DNA of 64,000 nt from Ornithinibacillus gellani (GTDB lineage: Bacteria > Bacillota > Bacilli > Bacillales > Amphibacillaceae): assembly GCF_003730295.1 (NCBI RefSeq), contig NZ_QTSZ01000052.1, positions 1 through 64,000 on the forward strand, read 5' to 3'. The notes below the pieces were generated by a model. It was not told where the DNA came from, searched no databases, and was given only the letters and a program-made list of their open reading frames with translations. This document shows positions 52,276 to 60,311 of this stretch, piece by piece (position 1 is the first letter of the stretch; every line of letters begins with the position of its first letter). The position numbers and the translations under genes are program-made.

Positions 52276-53190
52276 TTATTTGTTCGCGATGATGTGCTTT
52301 ACATATGTGTCCATTCGTTCCTCCATTAATTTATCCGTTAATCCAGTCATCCCAAACGCCAGCCAGCCGGGATACACTTGGAGTGGCCCAAGTAGAAAAT
52401 CAAACACAGATACCAAATCCCAATAGGCATTATAGATGAACTTTCCCTCGCTTAATGATTCATATGCCTGTAAGAATGCATCTGCTGTTTCAACATCATG
52501 GAGCAATGCTAAATTAATCCGACAGTGACCAAGATCAACTGCTGCAGGACCGCGGCATGCATTGGCCCAATCCACCACACCACTCACTGCACCATCTTGC
52601 CACAGCACATTCGCTGGATGATAATCCCGATGAATCAAGCAAGAATGAAATGTCGGCCACCTACCCCTGACAATTTGAATGGCTTGTTTCCAGCTTTCAG
52701 GAGAGTCCGTCCATGCTGGAATGTTTAAATCTTTTTCCGTATGATAACTCGCATACTCCCACGGAAATGCGTCTGCATCAAGCTGATGAATGGCATATAA
52801 TGCCCTCGCAAGCTGACACGCCCACTGATGACGCTCGCCCGGATCAAGAACCACACCCCCCGGCAACTTCTCCATAACAATCGCAGGCATCCCGACAATC
52901 GGAGCCGCTTCATAAAGTGCTATATATGCGGGTGTTTTTATAGTTGCATTTGCAGCTATCTGTAAACTCGCTACCTCATGCTGGGGAACGTCAGGCTCTT
53001 CCCTTAACCATTCCACATGATCAAAAAAGCGAATGACAATTTCTCGCCATGAACCTTGCTCCAGTGAAACCTCATAAAGTGTAGACGAAGTACTCCCCTT
53101 TAATTGCTTCATCGCGGCGATCTTCGCTTCCCGATCCAACTGATTCACAAGCTGCTTTATCGCATGTACATAATCATTTGTTTTTATCAT
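52276..53190 (-). CDS. Aminoglycoside-phosphotransferase-like kinase (APH family)
   Basis: A 304-residue protein-kinase-like phosphotransferase. The catalytic loop is LIHRDYHPANVLW and the metal-binding Asp follows in GVVDWANACRGPAAVDLGHCR. The N-terminal lobe has VMEKLPGG as hinge. Chromosomal members of this family usually phosphorylate small metabolites; resistance activity cannot be claimed. ATG 53190 follows AAAGGGGTGGG. It is a single gene. Confidence 0.83.
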   Translation of the reverse strand: MIKTNDYVHAIKQLVNQLDREAKIAAMKQLKGSTSSTLYEVSLEQGSWREIVIRFFDHVEWLREEPDVPQHEVASLQIAANATIKTPAYIALYEAAPIVGMPAIVMEKLPGGVVLDPGERHQWACQLARALYAIHQLDADAFPWEYASYHTEKDLNIPAWTDSPESWKQAIQIVRGRWPTFHSCLIHRDYHPANVLWQDGAVSGVVDWANACRGPAAVDLGHCRINLALLHDVETADAFLQAYESLSEGKFIYNAYWDLVSVFDFLLGPLQVYPGWLAFGMTGLTDKLMEERMDTYVKHIIANK

Positions 53191-53364
53191 TGGGTATTCC
53201 CACCCCTTTAAATAATGGATAAATTTGTTTCAGCTTATATAACCATTTAGACATAACTGGGAAAAATCCACAATCCAAACCCTTCTTATCCAAAGGACCA
53301 TGCTTACAGTTGGATTTTTTACAGAATTGGGTGATCCGTTTAAAATTACGCTCCCGCTGGCGTT

Positions 53365-53690
53365 TTTTTTGACGGTTCAGGCGCTTCCGTTTAGTTTTCT
53401 ATGATTTCTGATGGATTTTTTGACGGTTCGAGCCCTTTCGTTTAGTTTTCTATGATTTCTGATGGATTTTTTGACGGTTCAGGCGCTTTCGTTTAGTTTT
53501 CTATGATTTCTGATGGATTTTTTGACGGATCAGGCGCTTTCGTTTAGTTTTCTATGATTTCAGTTGGATTTTTTCACTCGCGCAGCAGTCGAGATGAATT
53601 TTACCCTATTCCCATCTGAAAATTTCACTCGCTTTCTCTCCCAAGTGAATTTCTCACGGTTTCTTGAGGTTTTTTCAACTCACTCAACTG
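53365..53690. repeat. 51-bp-period repeat array B (four near-identical plus about three diverged units)
   Basis: Four nearly identical tandem units start TTTTTTGACGGTTCAGGCGC and end TTCTATGATTTCTGATGGA, with GACGG at 53371, 53422, 53473 and 53524. The same 51-bp phase continues with CACTCG at 53575 and 53626 and a degraded unit near 53677. Those later units have the TTTTTTCACTCG ... GAATTT form of array A at 213-365. Stops occur in all frames, so it is non-coding. 53191-53364 and 53691-53781 show no gene. Confidence 0.88.
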
Positions 53691-53781
53691 ACAAGACGAA
53701 TTTCCCCTAAGAATCCCATAGACACAACAAAAACACACATCGAATGACAAGAATGATTATACAATCCTTTTCTAATTTACC

Positions 53782-53810
53782 ATGACAAATTTCTTTTCTT
53801 CTGCTATGGT
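53782..53810 (+). promoter_or_regulatory. Probable promoter of the tenA thiamine salvage operon
   Basis: ATGACA (53782-53787), 17 nt, then TATGGT (53805-53810), about 30 nt ahead of the first TPP aptamer. Confidence 0.55.
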
Positions 53811-53837
53811 GGTAGTAATCAAGCATGGATAGCAAAG

Positions 53838-53995
53838 CTACTAGGGGAGCCTTTTATGAAGGCTGAGAGAAGTGCCGTTAGCATTTTGACCCTTGAACCT
53901 GATCTGGATCATGCCAGCGTAGGAAAGTAGTTAGACGTGAAGTCTGTCTATTTTCGAGCGTTGGCCAGGTTCTTATGTAGAATCTGGTTTTTTTC
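53838..53995 (+). promoter_or_regulatory. TPP riboswitch 1 of tandem pair, transcription-terminating
   Basis: The aptamer (53838-53931) has CTACTAGGGGAGCC, GGCTGAGAGA, GACCCTTGAACCTGATCTGG and CATGCCAGCGTAGGAAAGTAG. It is followed by CCAGGTTC-TTATGTA-GAATCTGG and a T-run (53965-53995), an intrinsic terminator. TPP should therefore stop transcription here. Confidence 0.93.
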
Positions 53996-54066
53996 TTTGC
54001 CTAAAAGGGGGGATATCCATACGACTTTATTCCACTGCTTGAAATCTATCAATCTCTATATTTATT

Positions 54067-54220
54067 CGAAGCTGCTAGGGGCGCTTATTGCTGAGAAAAG
54101 GTGGTTGCCTTTGTCCCTTGAACCTGAACTGGGTAATTCCAGCGTAGGAAAGCAGTGAGATACCTCTCACATGATCCTGCTTATTCTTCAGGCGGCTTCT
54201 GAAAATCTATTTTCAGGAGG
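54067..54220 (+). promoter_or_regulatory. TPP riboswitch 2 of tandem pair, probably translational
   Basis: A second full aptamer (54067-54158): GCTGCTAGGGGCGC, TGCTGAGAAA, GTCCCTTGAACCTGAACTGG and AATTCCAGCGTAGGAAAGCAGT. No T-tailed terminator follows. Instead a hairpin CTGAAAAT (54199-54206) with ATTTTCAG (54209-54216) runs into the tenA ribosome site AGGAGG (54215-54220), so TPP binding probably masks translation start. Confidence 0.9.
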
Positions 54221-54227
54221 CATTTGT

Positions 54228-54911
54228 ATGACATTCACCGATCAATTAAGAAAAGAAAACGATGATATTTTCGAACTCATTTTTGAGCATCCATTTGTAA
54301 CAGGCATTGGCAAGGGAGATGTTCCAAAAAAAGCATTGGAGCATTATATTAAAGCTGATTTTGGTTATTTAACTGCGTTCATGCAGCTATATGGAATCGC
54401 ATTATCTAAATCTGCAGCCCGAGAAGAAATTGGCTTTTTTAACGAAAAAATTAATTTTGTTCTCCATAGTGAATCACACCCACACCATAATTTTTGTGAT
54501 CATATTGGTGTTGGATATGAGGAACTGCAAGGGTATGCATTACCACCAACGGCAGACCATTATGTGAAGCATATGTTTTACCATGCCCATACAGGAAGTC
54601 TTGGAGAGTTGATTGCTGCACTTTTACCATGCCCATGGACGTATTTGGAAATCGGGGAGCAATTAACAGCACGCTACAAGCCAAGTGAGGAGCATCCTTT
54701 TTATCCGTGGATTACCTTCTATGCGAATCCATCCATTGTAGAGCTTGAAATGATTCATCAACTGAATAAAATAGCGGACCGTGCAGGAATTGCCGAAAAA
54801 GAAAAAATGCGTGATGCCTTTCGTAAAAGCTGTCAGTTAGAGCTTGGATTTTGGGAAATGTCCTATACTTGCGAGGCATGGCCTTCAAAGGAGCGTGCAC
54901 AAATAAAATGA
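54228..54911 (+). CDS. tenA: Aminopyrimidine aminohydrolase (thiaminase II)
   Basis: Salvages degraded thiamine by deaminating aminomethyl-HMP to HMP. It is a 227-residue all-helical TenA protein with the catalytic Cys135 in LLPCPWTYLEIG and the conserved Asp-Tyr region KADFGYLTAF. ATG 54228 has AGGAGG seven nt upstream within the second riboswitch. The longer in-frame start at 54171 lies inside the leader and is rejected. The stop overlaps the thiD ATG (ATGA). Confidence 0.93.
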   Translation: MTFTDQLRKENDDIFELIFEHPFVTGIGKGDVPKKALEHYIKADFGYLTAFMQLYGIALSKSAAREEIGFFNEKINFVLHSESHPHHNFCDHIGVGYEELQGYALPPTADHYVKHMFYHAHTGSLGELIAALLPCPWTYLEIGEQLTARYKPSEEHPFYPWITFYANPSIVELEMIHQLNKIADRAGIAEKEKMRDAFRKSCQLELGFWEMSYTCEAWPSKERAQIK

Positions 54912-55738
54912 GCCTTGTACCATCCGTATTAACCATTGCTGGAACAGATCCGAGCGGCGGCGCAGGGATTCAAGCAGATTTAAAAACATTTCAGGAGCTC
55001 AAGGTATATGGCATGTCCGCGATTACCACTGTCGTTGCCCAAAACACAACAGGCGTACAGGATGTGCATCACCTGCCCCTTTCCATGATTAATAATCAGC
55101 TACAATCGGTCCTATCAGACATACCAGTACATGCTTTCAAAACAGGTATGATTGCAACCGTCGAGATGATGCAGGTTATTTTAAAGTACATTCCGAACTT
55201 CGATGCACCCTTTGTGTTGGACCCTGTCATGGTTGCGACGAGTGGAGATCCATTAATTGCGGAGGATGCCCGTGAATATTTGCGTACACATTTATTACCA
55301 GAAACGACGATTGTCACACCGAATATTCCTGAAGCAGCATGCATCATCCAACAAGAAATTCACACTTTAGATGATATGAAAGCAGCGGCAGTTGAAATTG
55401 TCACGAAATATGGGGCGGGTGCTGCATTGGTCAAAGGTGGCCACTTAACTGGTGACGCAATCGACTTTTTATACGATGGTGATAGGATTTATACCTACCC
55501 CGCAAAAAGAGTCGCTACCAATAACACACATGGCACCGGCTGTACGTTGTCAGCAGCAATCACTGCCTATCTTGCTAAAGGTTTATCTTTACCAAAGGCG
55601 GTTGAAAAGGCAAAAAACTATGTGACAGCGGCAATCCAGCATGCCTTTGATTTGGGACATGGAAGTGGGCCGACCAATCATTGGGCACCACGAATGGTGG
55701 CTCCCACACTTCATTCAAACGATGAATTGAGACAATAA
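54908..55738 (+). CDS. thiD: HMP/HMP-phosphate kinase
   Basis: Phosphorylates hydroxymethylpyrimidine twice to the diphosphate used by ThiE. It is a 276-residue ribokinase-fold protein with IAGTDPSGGAGIQADLKTF at the start, the substrate loop, and NTHGTGCTLSAAI as anion hole with the catalytic Asp/Gly motif. The start overlaps tenA by 4 nt, so it is coupled; an upstream in-frame start at 54851 inside tenA is rejected. thiM follows 20 nt later. Confidence 0.93.
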   Translation: MSLVPSVLTIAGTDPSGGAGIQADLKTFQELKVYGMSAITTVVAQNTTGVQDVHHLPLSMINNQLQSVLSDIPVHAFKTGMIATVEMMQVILKYIPNFDAPFVLDPVMVATSGDPLIAEDAREYLRTHLLPETTIVTPNIPEAACIIQQEIHTLDDMKAAAVEIVTKYGAGAALVKGGHLTGDAIDFLYDGDRIYTYPAKRVATNNTHGTGCTLSAAITAYLAKGLSLPKAVEKAKNYVTAAIQHAFDLGHGSGPTNHWAPRMVAPTLHSNDELRQ

Positions 55739-55758
55739 TGCGTAATGGAGGTGTTCCT

Positions 55759-56544
55759 ATGACACATAATATAATTAATCAAGTACGTCAAAACATACCT
55801 TTGATCCATCATATAACAAATGATGTGGTGATGAATTTTACTGCAAATGGTTTACTTGCTTTTGGTGGTAGTCCAATTATGGCAAAAGAAGAAAAGGAAG
55901 CAGGAGCCATTACCGAATTAACCGATGGATTACTACTTAACATTGGAACCATCCAACAGCCGGAGGTAGCTGCAATGTTTTCGTCAGGTAAAACGGCAAA
56001 TGATAAAGGCATCCCAATTGTGCTTGACCCGGTTGGCGTTGCAGCTAGTTCCTTTCGAGCCGAAGCTGTCCAAATGATACTGAAACAGGTACAGCCTACA
56101 GTGATTAAAGGCAATGCAGGTGAAATTGCTTTTCTAGCAGATGTTTCTTGGGATACAAAAGGTGTTGATGCGGTTGGAAATGGCAATACTGAAGAAATCG
56201 CTTATCTTGTCGCAAAAAAATATCAAACTGCCGTTGTCGTTACCGGAGAGACAGATGTTTTTGTAGTGGATGGCAACCTTTTTACCAATCAAACAGGACA
56301 TCCTTTGCTTACGAAAATCACTGGTGCAGGCTGTTTGTTAGGCTCCATTATGGCTGCTTGTCTCAGTACCGACTTCTCAATAGAAAAACAATTATTAGCA
56401 GCTTTGGAATTTTACGGGGGAGCTGCAGCGTATGCAGCTGCACAGCCACACACCAAAGGTCCAGGAACTTTTTTGCCGGCGTTTTTGGATGCCCTCTCTT
56501 TCAATTGGGAGACGATCAAAGGAGATACATCATGGACAAATTAA
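55759..56544 (+). CDS. thiM: Hydroxyethylthiazole kinase
   Basis: Phosphorylates the thiazole moiety for salvage. The 261 residues begin with HHITNDVVMNFTANGLLAFG (substrate contacts), then PVVLDPVGV-like IVLDPVGVAAS and the anion hole ITGAGCLLGSIMAA. I use ATG 55759 with ATGGAGGTG upstream; ATG 55738 overlaps the thiD stop and precedes that site. It overlaps thiE by 13 nt. Confidence 0.93.
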   Translation: MTHNIINQVRQNIPLIHHITNDVVMNFTANGLLAFGGSPIMAKEEKEAGAITELTDGLLLNIGTIQQPEVAAMFSSGKTANDKGIPIVLDPVGVAASSFRAEAVQMILKQVQPTVIKGNAGEIAFLADVSWDTKGVDAVGNGNTEEIAYLVAKKYQTAVVVTGETDVFVVDGNLFTNQTGHPLLTKITGAGCLLGSIMAACLSTDFSIEKQLLAALEFYGGAAAYAAAQPHTKGPGTFLPAFLDALSFNWETIKGDTSWTN

Positions 56545-57152
56545 GACAGCAATTACGTAAATATTTCATCATGGGAAGTCAAAATTGCAATCGCCCTCCT
56601 GAAGACATTTTATTAGAGGCAGCAAAAGCAGGCATAACTGCTTTCCAATATCGTGAAAAAGGTCCCGGCTCGCTTACTGGCGCTGAAAAAATTAAGTTAG
56701 GTGAGCGTTTACGAACGATATGTCGTGCTTACCACATCTTATTTTTTATCAATGATGATGTCGAGTTGGTAGAGGTTTTAGATGCTGATGGAATTCATGT
56801 TGGCCAGGATGACATGGATGCAGCCGAATTACGTCGCCAGTTTCCAAATAAAATCATCGGACTATCTGTAAGCAATCAAAATGAGGTAAACAATAGTCCA
56901 ATTACAGCGGTTGATTATCTTGGTGCCGGTCCTATTTACGGCACCTATACAAAGACAGATGCCAAAGCACCAGTTGGGGTAAATTGGATGAAGGAACTAC
57001 GTGCTCAATTCCCTAGCCTACCGATTGTTGGCATTGGTGGTATTCAGCCAATGAATTCCCATCATGTAATCGAAGCCGGTGCAGATGGTGTCTCCGTTAT
57101 TTCAGCCATAACAGAGGCGCCTCATATTCATAAAGTTGTAGCAGCGCTTTAA
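56532..57152 (+). CDS. thiE: Thiamine-phosphate synthase
   Basis: Joins HMP diphosphate with thiazole phosphate to give thiamine phosphate. It is a 206-residue TIM barrel with FQYREKGPGSLTG (diphosphate-binding), FINDDVELVEVLDADGIHVGQDD (metal-binding Asp), GAGPIYGTYTKTDAKAP and GIGGI near the end. ATG 56532 follows AAAGGAG inside thiM, giving a 13-nt overlap; the longer frame to 56358 is only an open upstream stretch. It completes a salvage route from HMP and thiazole. Confidence 0.94.
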   Translation: MDKLRQQLRKYFIMGSQNCNRPPEDILLEAAKAGITAFQYREKGPGSLTGAEKIKLGERLRTICRAYHILFFINDDVELVEVLDADGIHVGQDDMDAAELRRQFPNKIIGLSVSNQNEVNNSPITAVDYLGAGPIYGTYTKTDAKAPVGVNWMKELRAQFPSLPIVGIGGIQPMNSHHVIEAGADGVSVISAITEAPHIHKVVAAL

Positions 57153-57160
57153 AGTCTAAA

Positions 57161-57206
57161 TAAGCGGTTAGCTGGTTCCACAAGAATCAGCTAACCGCTT
57201 ATGTTC
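57161..57206 (+). terminator. Hairpin after thiE
   Basis: TAAGCGGTTAGCTG pairs with CAGCTAACCGCTTA over a 13-nt loop. The T-run is weak, so termination may be incomplete. Confidence 0.65.
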
Positions 57207-57345
57207 AAGTAAACCACCCCATTCAATCATTACCACTCCTTCAAACAGCTACATCATCCGCCCATTCCTCAAAAAAACAATCCCACTTTGGACTGTTGAC
57301 CCATATATTGAAGTGAATGTATTTATAAATGAGGAGTTGATTTTC

Positions 57346-57933
57346 ATGCATCGTCATCCATACCAGCAACAAGCGGGATATGAAACACCTTCTTCATACA
57401 CCGAGCAGCATACACCCCAATACATTGAAGAGGATACTGAGGACGGAGCACGCTTTTTCCCTGGAAGCCCATTTCCCGGGCAAGTACCCGGAGGCTTTCT
57501 ACCAGGATTTCCTGGGCAAGGTGGACCAGGACCTTCTTTTCCAGGCGGACAGCCACCCGGTTTTCCTGGAGGGCCAGGTGGACCTGGAGGACCAGGCGGA
57601 CCGGGTGGGCCTGGTGGGCCGGGTCATGGCGGTTTTCCTCCGCCATTTTCCGGAGGTCCGCAACAAGGTGGACAGCAAGGGGGCCCACCATCGACACCGC
57701 CACCAAATTTCACACCACAGCAGCCAGCCTTTCAAACATTTGCAGTTGACCCTGGCGCCATTCGTAATTGTTTATTCCGCTTCACCTATGTTTGGCTCCA
57801 TAATGGTAGATCATTCTGGTTCTATCCTATTTTTATTGGCAGAACGTCAATCGCGGGATTCCGCTGGTCGCGAAATAGATGGACCTACTTCGGAATTGAT
57901 TTACGATCGATTCAATCCTTCCAGTGCTTCTAG
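57346..57933 (+). CDS. Gly/Pro-repeat (collagen-like) protein with aromatic C-terminal domain
   Basis: A 195-residue protein. Residues 45-105 are Gly/Pro-rich with a run of GGP repeats, then Gln/Pro-rich sequence. From about residue 140 comes a compact aromatic domain beginning NCLFRFTYVWLHNGRSFWFYP and ending FGIDLRSIQSFQCF, with a Cys at each end. I recall this C-terminal domain in small proteins of spore-forming Bacillaceae and infer a spore-associated role, with low certainty. ATG 57346 follows GAGGAG. It ends in a strong terminator shared with the convergent exporter. Confidence 0.72.
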   Translation: MHRHPYQQQAGYETPSSYTEQHTPQYIEEDTEDGARFFPGSPFPGQVPGGFLPGFPGQGGPGPSFPGGQPPGFPGGPGGPGGPGGPGGPGGPGHGGFPPPFSGGPQQGGQQGGPPSTPPPNFTPQQPAFQTFAVDPGAIRNCLFRFTYVWLHNGRSFWFYPIFIGRTSIAGFRWSRNRWTYFGIDLRSIQSFQCF

Positions 57934-57945
57934 CAACAGTCATAT

Positions 57946-57986
57946 GAAAATGGACGAAAGCAATTCGCCTTCGTCCATTTTTTCAT
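57946..57986. terminator. Bidirectional terminator between the Gly/Pro-repeat gene and the DHA2 exporter
   Basis: AAAATGGACGAA pairs with TTCGTCCATTTTTT. It overlaps the exporter stop codon region from the other side. Confidence 0.88.
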
Positions 57987-59476
57987 ATTTCATTATCATT
58001 GATATCAACAGGTTTATCTTCCATTGGCTCTGCACGATAAACAAAGAAAGCTAACACAACTGCAACGAGTGCCATCGCAAATCCAATCAGATAAACAAGC
58101 TCCACCCCTGCTACCAGCGAATCATTAATGACTGCAGGATCGGTTGGATTAGCAGCCTGATTTAAGAAATGAAGCTGTCTGGCATTCATAATACTAATAA
58201 ATACTGATACACCAATGGCTCCTGCAACAGGCTGTAACGTTGTCATGATTGCTGTACCATGCGGATATAATCGTTTCGGTAATTGATTCAATCCATTTGT
58301 TTCAGCTGGCATCATAATAGCAGATACTGTAATCATCAATAAAATATAACTGACAATCAATACCCATAATGGCGTATTTAGATTCAGTCTGCTCATCACG
58401 AACATGGTTGCTGCAAGTACAATGGTTGCCGGTAGTAATAACGGCTTCGGTCCAAGTTTATCAAATAAGGACCCCATTACCGGCGACAGTAAACCATTAA
58501 TGATACTGCCAGGTAGTAAAATTAATCCCGCTGTTGCGGCAGTTAACGCCATTGGACCCTGCATAAAGATAGGCAGGATAATCTCCGAGGAAAACATTGC
58601 CATAATAATGATCAAAAACACAATGACGGCATGTGTATACATCGGATATTTAAATACACGTAAATCTAAAATTGGCTCCTCCAGCTTTAACTGGCGAATC
58701 GAGAACAAAACGAGTGCGCCCGTTCCAATCAATATAGGCATATAGGCTGCAGGATCCAAGAATCCCGCATCTTCCCCGCCTGCGGAGCTAAATCCAAAGA
58801 CGATACCACCAAAAGCAATAGTAGATAGCAGCAATGAAAAATAATCTACTTTTGGCTTGGTTACCTCTGATACATTCACCAAATATTTATAGGCAAACAG
58901 TATAGAAAATAAAGCAAAAGGAATTACAAGTATAAAAAGATAACGCCAGCCCAGATGCTCGACAATCACCCCGGAAAGCGTTGGTCCAATTGCTGGTGCA
59001 AACATAAAGACAAGCCCAATTAATCCCATAATTTTACCGCGGCGATGTGGTGGGTACAGCAATAGGAATACATTGAATATAATCGGAATGAGTAGACCTG
59101 TTCCAACCGCCTGAGTCAGACGACCAACAAGTAGGATAGGAAAACTCGGTGCCAACGCGCTAATCGTCGTTCCGATTGTAAATACGAACATCGTTCCAAG
59201 AAAAAGCTGTCTTGTCGTAAACCACTGCAGTAAAACGGCGGATGCCGGGATCACAATCCCCATGACTAGCATAAAGCCAGTTGCCATCCATTGAACGGTT
59301 GTTACTTGAATGTCAAATTCATGCATCAAGGTTGTCAATGCAATATTAAGTAAGGTTTCATTTAAAATGGCAAAAAAAGCACCAATAATTAATGAGACCA
59401 TAATAGGCAGAACCTTCACATGAGGATCATCCGCTAAAAATTCGTATTTCTTCGGTTTGTTATTTTCGTTCATCAT
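57983..59476 (-). CDS. MFS exporter, DHA2 (EmrB/QacA) family
   Basis: A 497-residue major facilitator with 14 helices. The N-terminal ILNETLLNIALTTLMHEFD is the DHA2 motif D1-like region, followed by ATGFMLVMGIVIPASA (motif A region) and GLVFMFAPAIGPTLSGVIVEHLGWRYLF (motif C, typical of drug:proton antiporters). The acidic residue in helix 1 is present. GAGGTTAG precedes ATG 59476. Its leader contains alternative hairpins and a weak terminator (59540-59620), suggesting attenuation. The substrate is unknown. Confidence 0.87.
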   Translation of the reverse strand: MMNENNKPKKYEFLADDPHVKVLPIMVSLIIGAFFAILNETLLNIALTTLMHEFDIQVTTVQWMATGFMLVMGIVIPASAVLLQWFTTRQLFLGTMFVFTIGTTISALAPSFPILLVGRLTQAVGTGLLIPIIFNVFLLLYPPHRRGKIMGLIGLVFMFAPAIGPTLSGVIVEHLGWRYLFILVIPFALFSILFAYKYLVNVSEVTKPKVDYFSLLLSTIAFGGIVFGFSSAGGEDAGFLDPAAYMPILIGTGALVLFSIRQLKLEEPILDLRVFKYPMYTHAVIVFLIIIMAMFSSEIILPIFMQGPMALTAATAGLILLPGSIINGLLSPVMGSLFDKLGPKPLLLPATIVLAATMFVMSRLNLNTPLWVLIVSYILLMITVSAIMMPAETNGLNQLPKRLYPHGTAIMTTLQPVAGAIGVSVFISIMNARQLHFLNQAANPTDPAVINDSLVAGVELVYLIGFAMALVAVVLAFFVYRAEPMEDKPVDINDNEI

Positions 59477-59936
59477 CTAACCTCTTTTATTCTTATTCTT
59501 CAAACTATCAACCAACATGAACCAGTGCTGTATCTTCTCATTTTCTACAAATAAAAAAAGAATTCCGCAGATAGCAGAACCCCTTTAAAATAGAAAGGGG
59601 AAGAATTGTCTCTTCCCCAAACAAATCATTTATTCATGTTTTTTAAACAGGCAGACAAATTCCAACACAGCACCGTGCTGACGGGCTTTATTACTATTAA
59701 ATTTTATCAATCACCGTGAATTGGAACTGTACGAAAACCATTTAAAAAACCTCCGTTCAAAATAAGTAAAGTAATCTTATCACGTGATCCTTCAATTAGC
59801 AAGAAAAAAATCTGTTCCTCCGTATACGCAAAACAGCCCCGACATGGTTGCATATTTCCATCATTTGTTGCAAGACATACATACAATCAAAAAAAGACAG
59901 GCGTTCATAAGATATAGAGAGAAAGGGGGTATACGA
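59477..59936 (-). promoter_or_regulatory. Leader region of the DHA2 exporter with competing hairpins; otherwise no gene
   Basis: On the minus strand two hairpins share one arm and exclude each other: 59597-59604/59611-59618 (TCTTCCCC type) and 59580-59586/59594-59600 (CCCCTTT type). Next comes a weak terminator: stem 59563-59568/59574-59579 followed by TTCTTTTTTTA. No minus-strand gene lies upstream that would need this terminator. A 26-nt motif at 59657-59683 also recurs near 43846. No coding region is apparent. Confidence 0.45.
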
Positions 59937-60140
59937 ATGAAACAACCCATTCTAGCTTATCTAGCAGCAATCTTGGCAGGGTTTGCGCTCATCGTTGTTG
60001 TTGACCTAGCGAGTTCATTCATTACTGGAACAATCGCTTCTATCCTCATTGCAATTGGAGCTGTCGCAGTAGTCGTATTCTCACTTGCCATTATTATCCT
60101 GGCACTTAACAAACTATTTGGCAGAGGGCGTACACTATAG
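59937..60140 (+). CDS. Small two-helix membrane protein
   Basis: A 67-residue protein that is nearly all membrane: helix 1 AYLAAILAGFALIVVVDLA, helix 2 ASILIAIGAVAVVVFSLAIIIL, then a short basic tail NKLFGRGRTL. ATG 59937 has AGAAAGGGGGT upstream; the longer open frame from 59784 has no ribosome site and a different composition. I do not recognise the family. A hairpin at 60165-60196 ends the unit. Confidence 0.65.
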   Translation: MKQPILAYLAAILAGFALIVVVDLASSFITGTIASILIAIGAVAVVVFSLAIIILALNKLFGRGRTL

Positions 60141-60164
60141 CATCTACCCATTTTCCAAAGAATT

Positions 60165-60196
60165 CTCCCGCATGTAAGAACTGCGGGGGGATTTTT
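60165..60196 (+). terminator. Terminator of the small membrane protein gene
   Basis: CCCGCA and TGCGGG (extended by TC/GA) surround TGTAAGAAC and are followed by a T-run. Confidence 0.75.
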
Positions 60197-60311
60197 ATTT
60201 TTTCCTACCCTCTCATAATATACTCATCAATTTCTAATCTTTCACACAGTACCATCTAAGAATTGGTATTTAGTATAGAAAATAGAAATTCACAGGAAGG
60301 GAGTTGGCCAC

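Noticed and set aside
52276-53190. Antibiotic-resistance gene
   Set aside because: The APH fold is shared by many metabolic kinases, and there are no mobile-element or resistance-cassette signs around it.
53365-53690. CRISPR array
   Set aside because: Units are contiguous with no unique spacers, not palindromic, and no cas genes are present. It is a tandem 51-bp repeat.
54171-54227. N-terminal extension of tenA
   Set aside because: It falls in the expression platform of the second riboswitch; AGGAGG precedes the ATG at 54228.
56358-56531. N-terminal extension of thiE inside thiM
   Set aside because: The sequence is thiM read in another frame and has no thiamine-phosphate-synthase features.
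57344-57735. Open frames opposite or beside the Gly/Pro-repeat gene
   Set aside because: Repetitive GC-rich coding sequence opens other frames by chance (Trp/Ser/Arg or Val/His/Leu runs).
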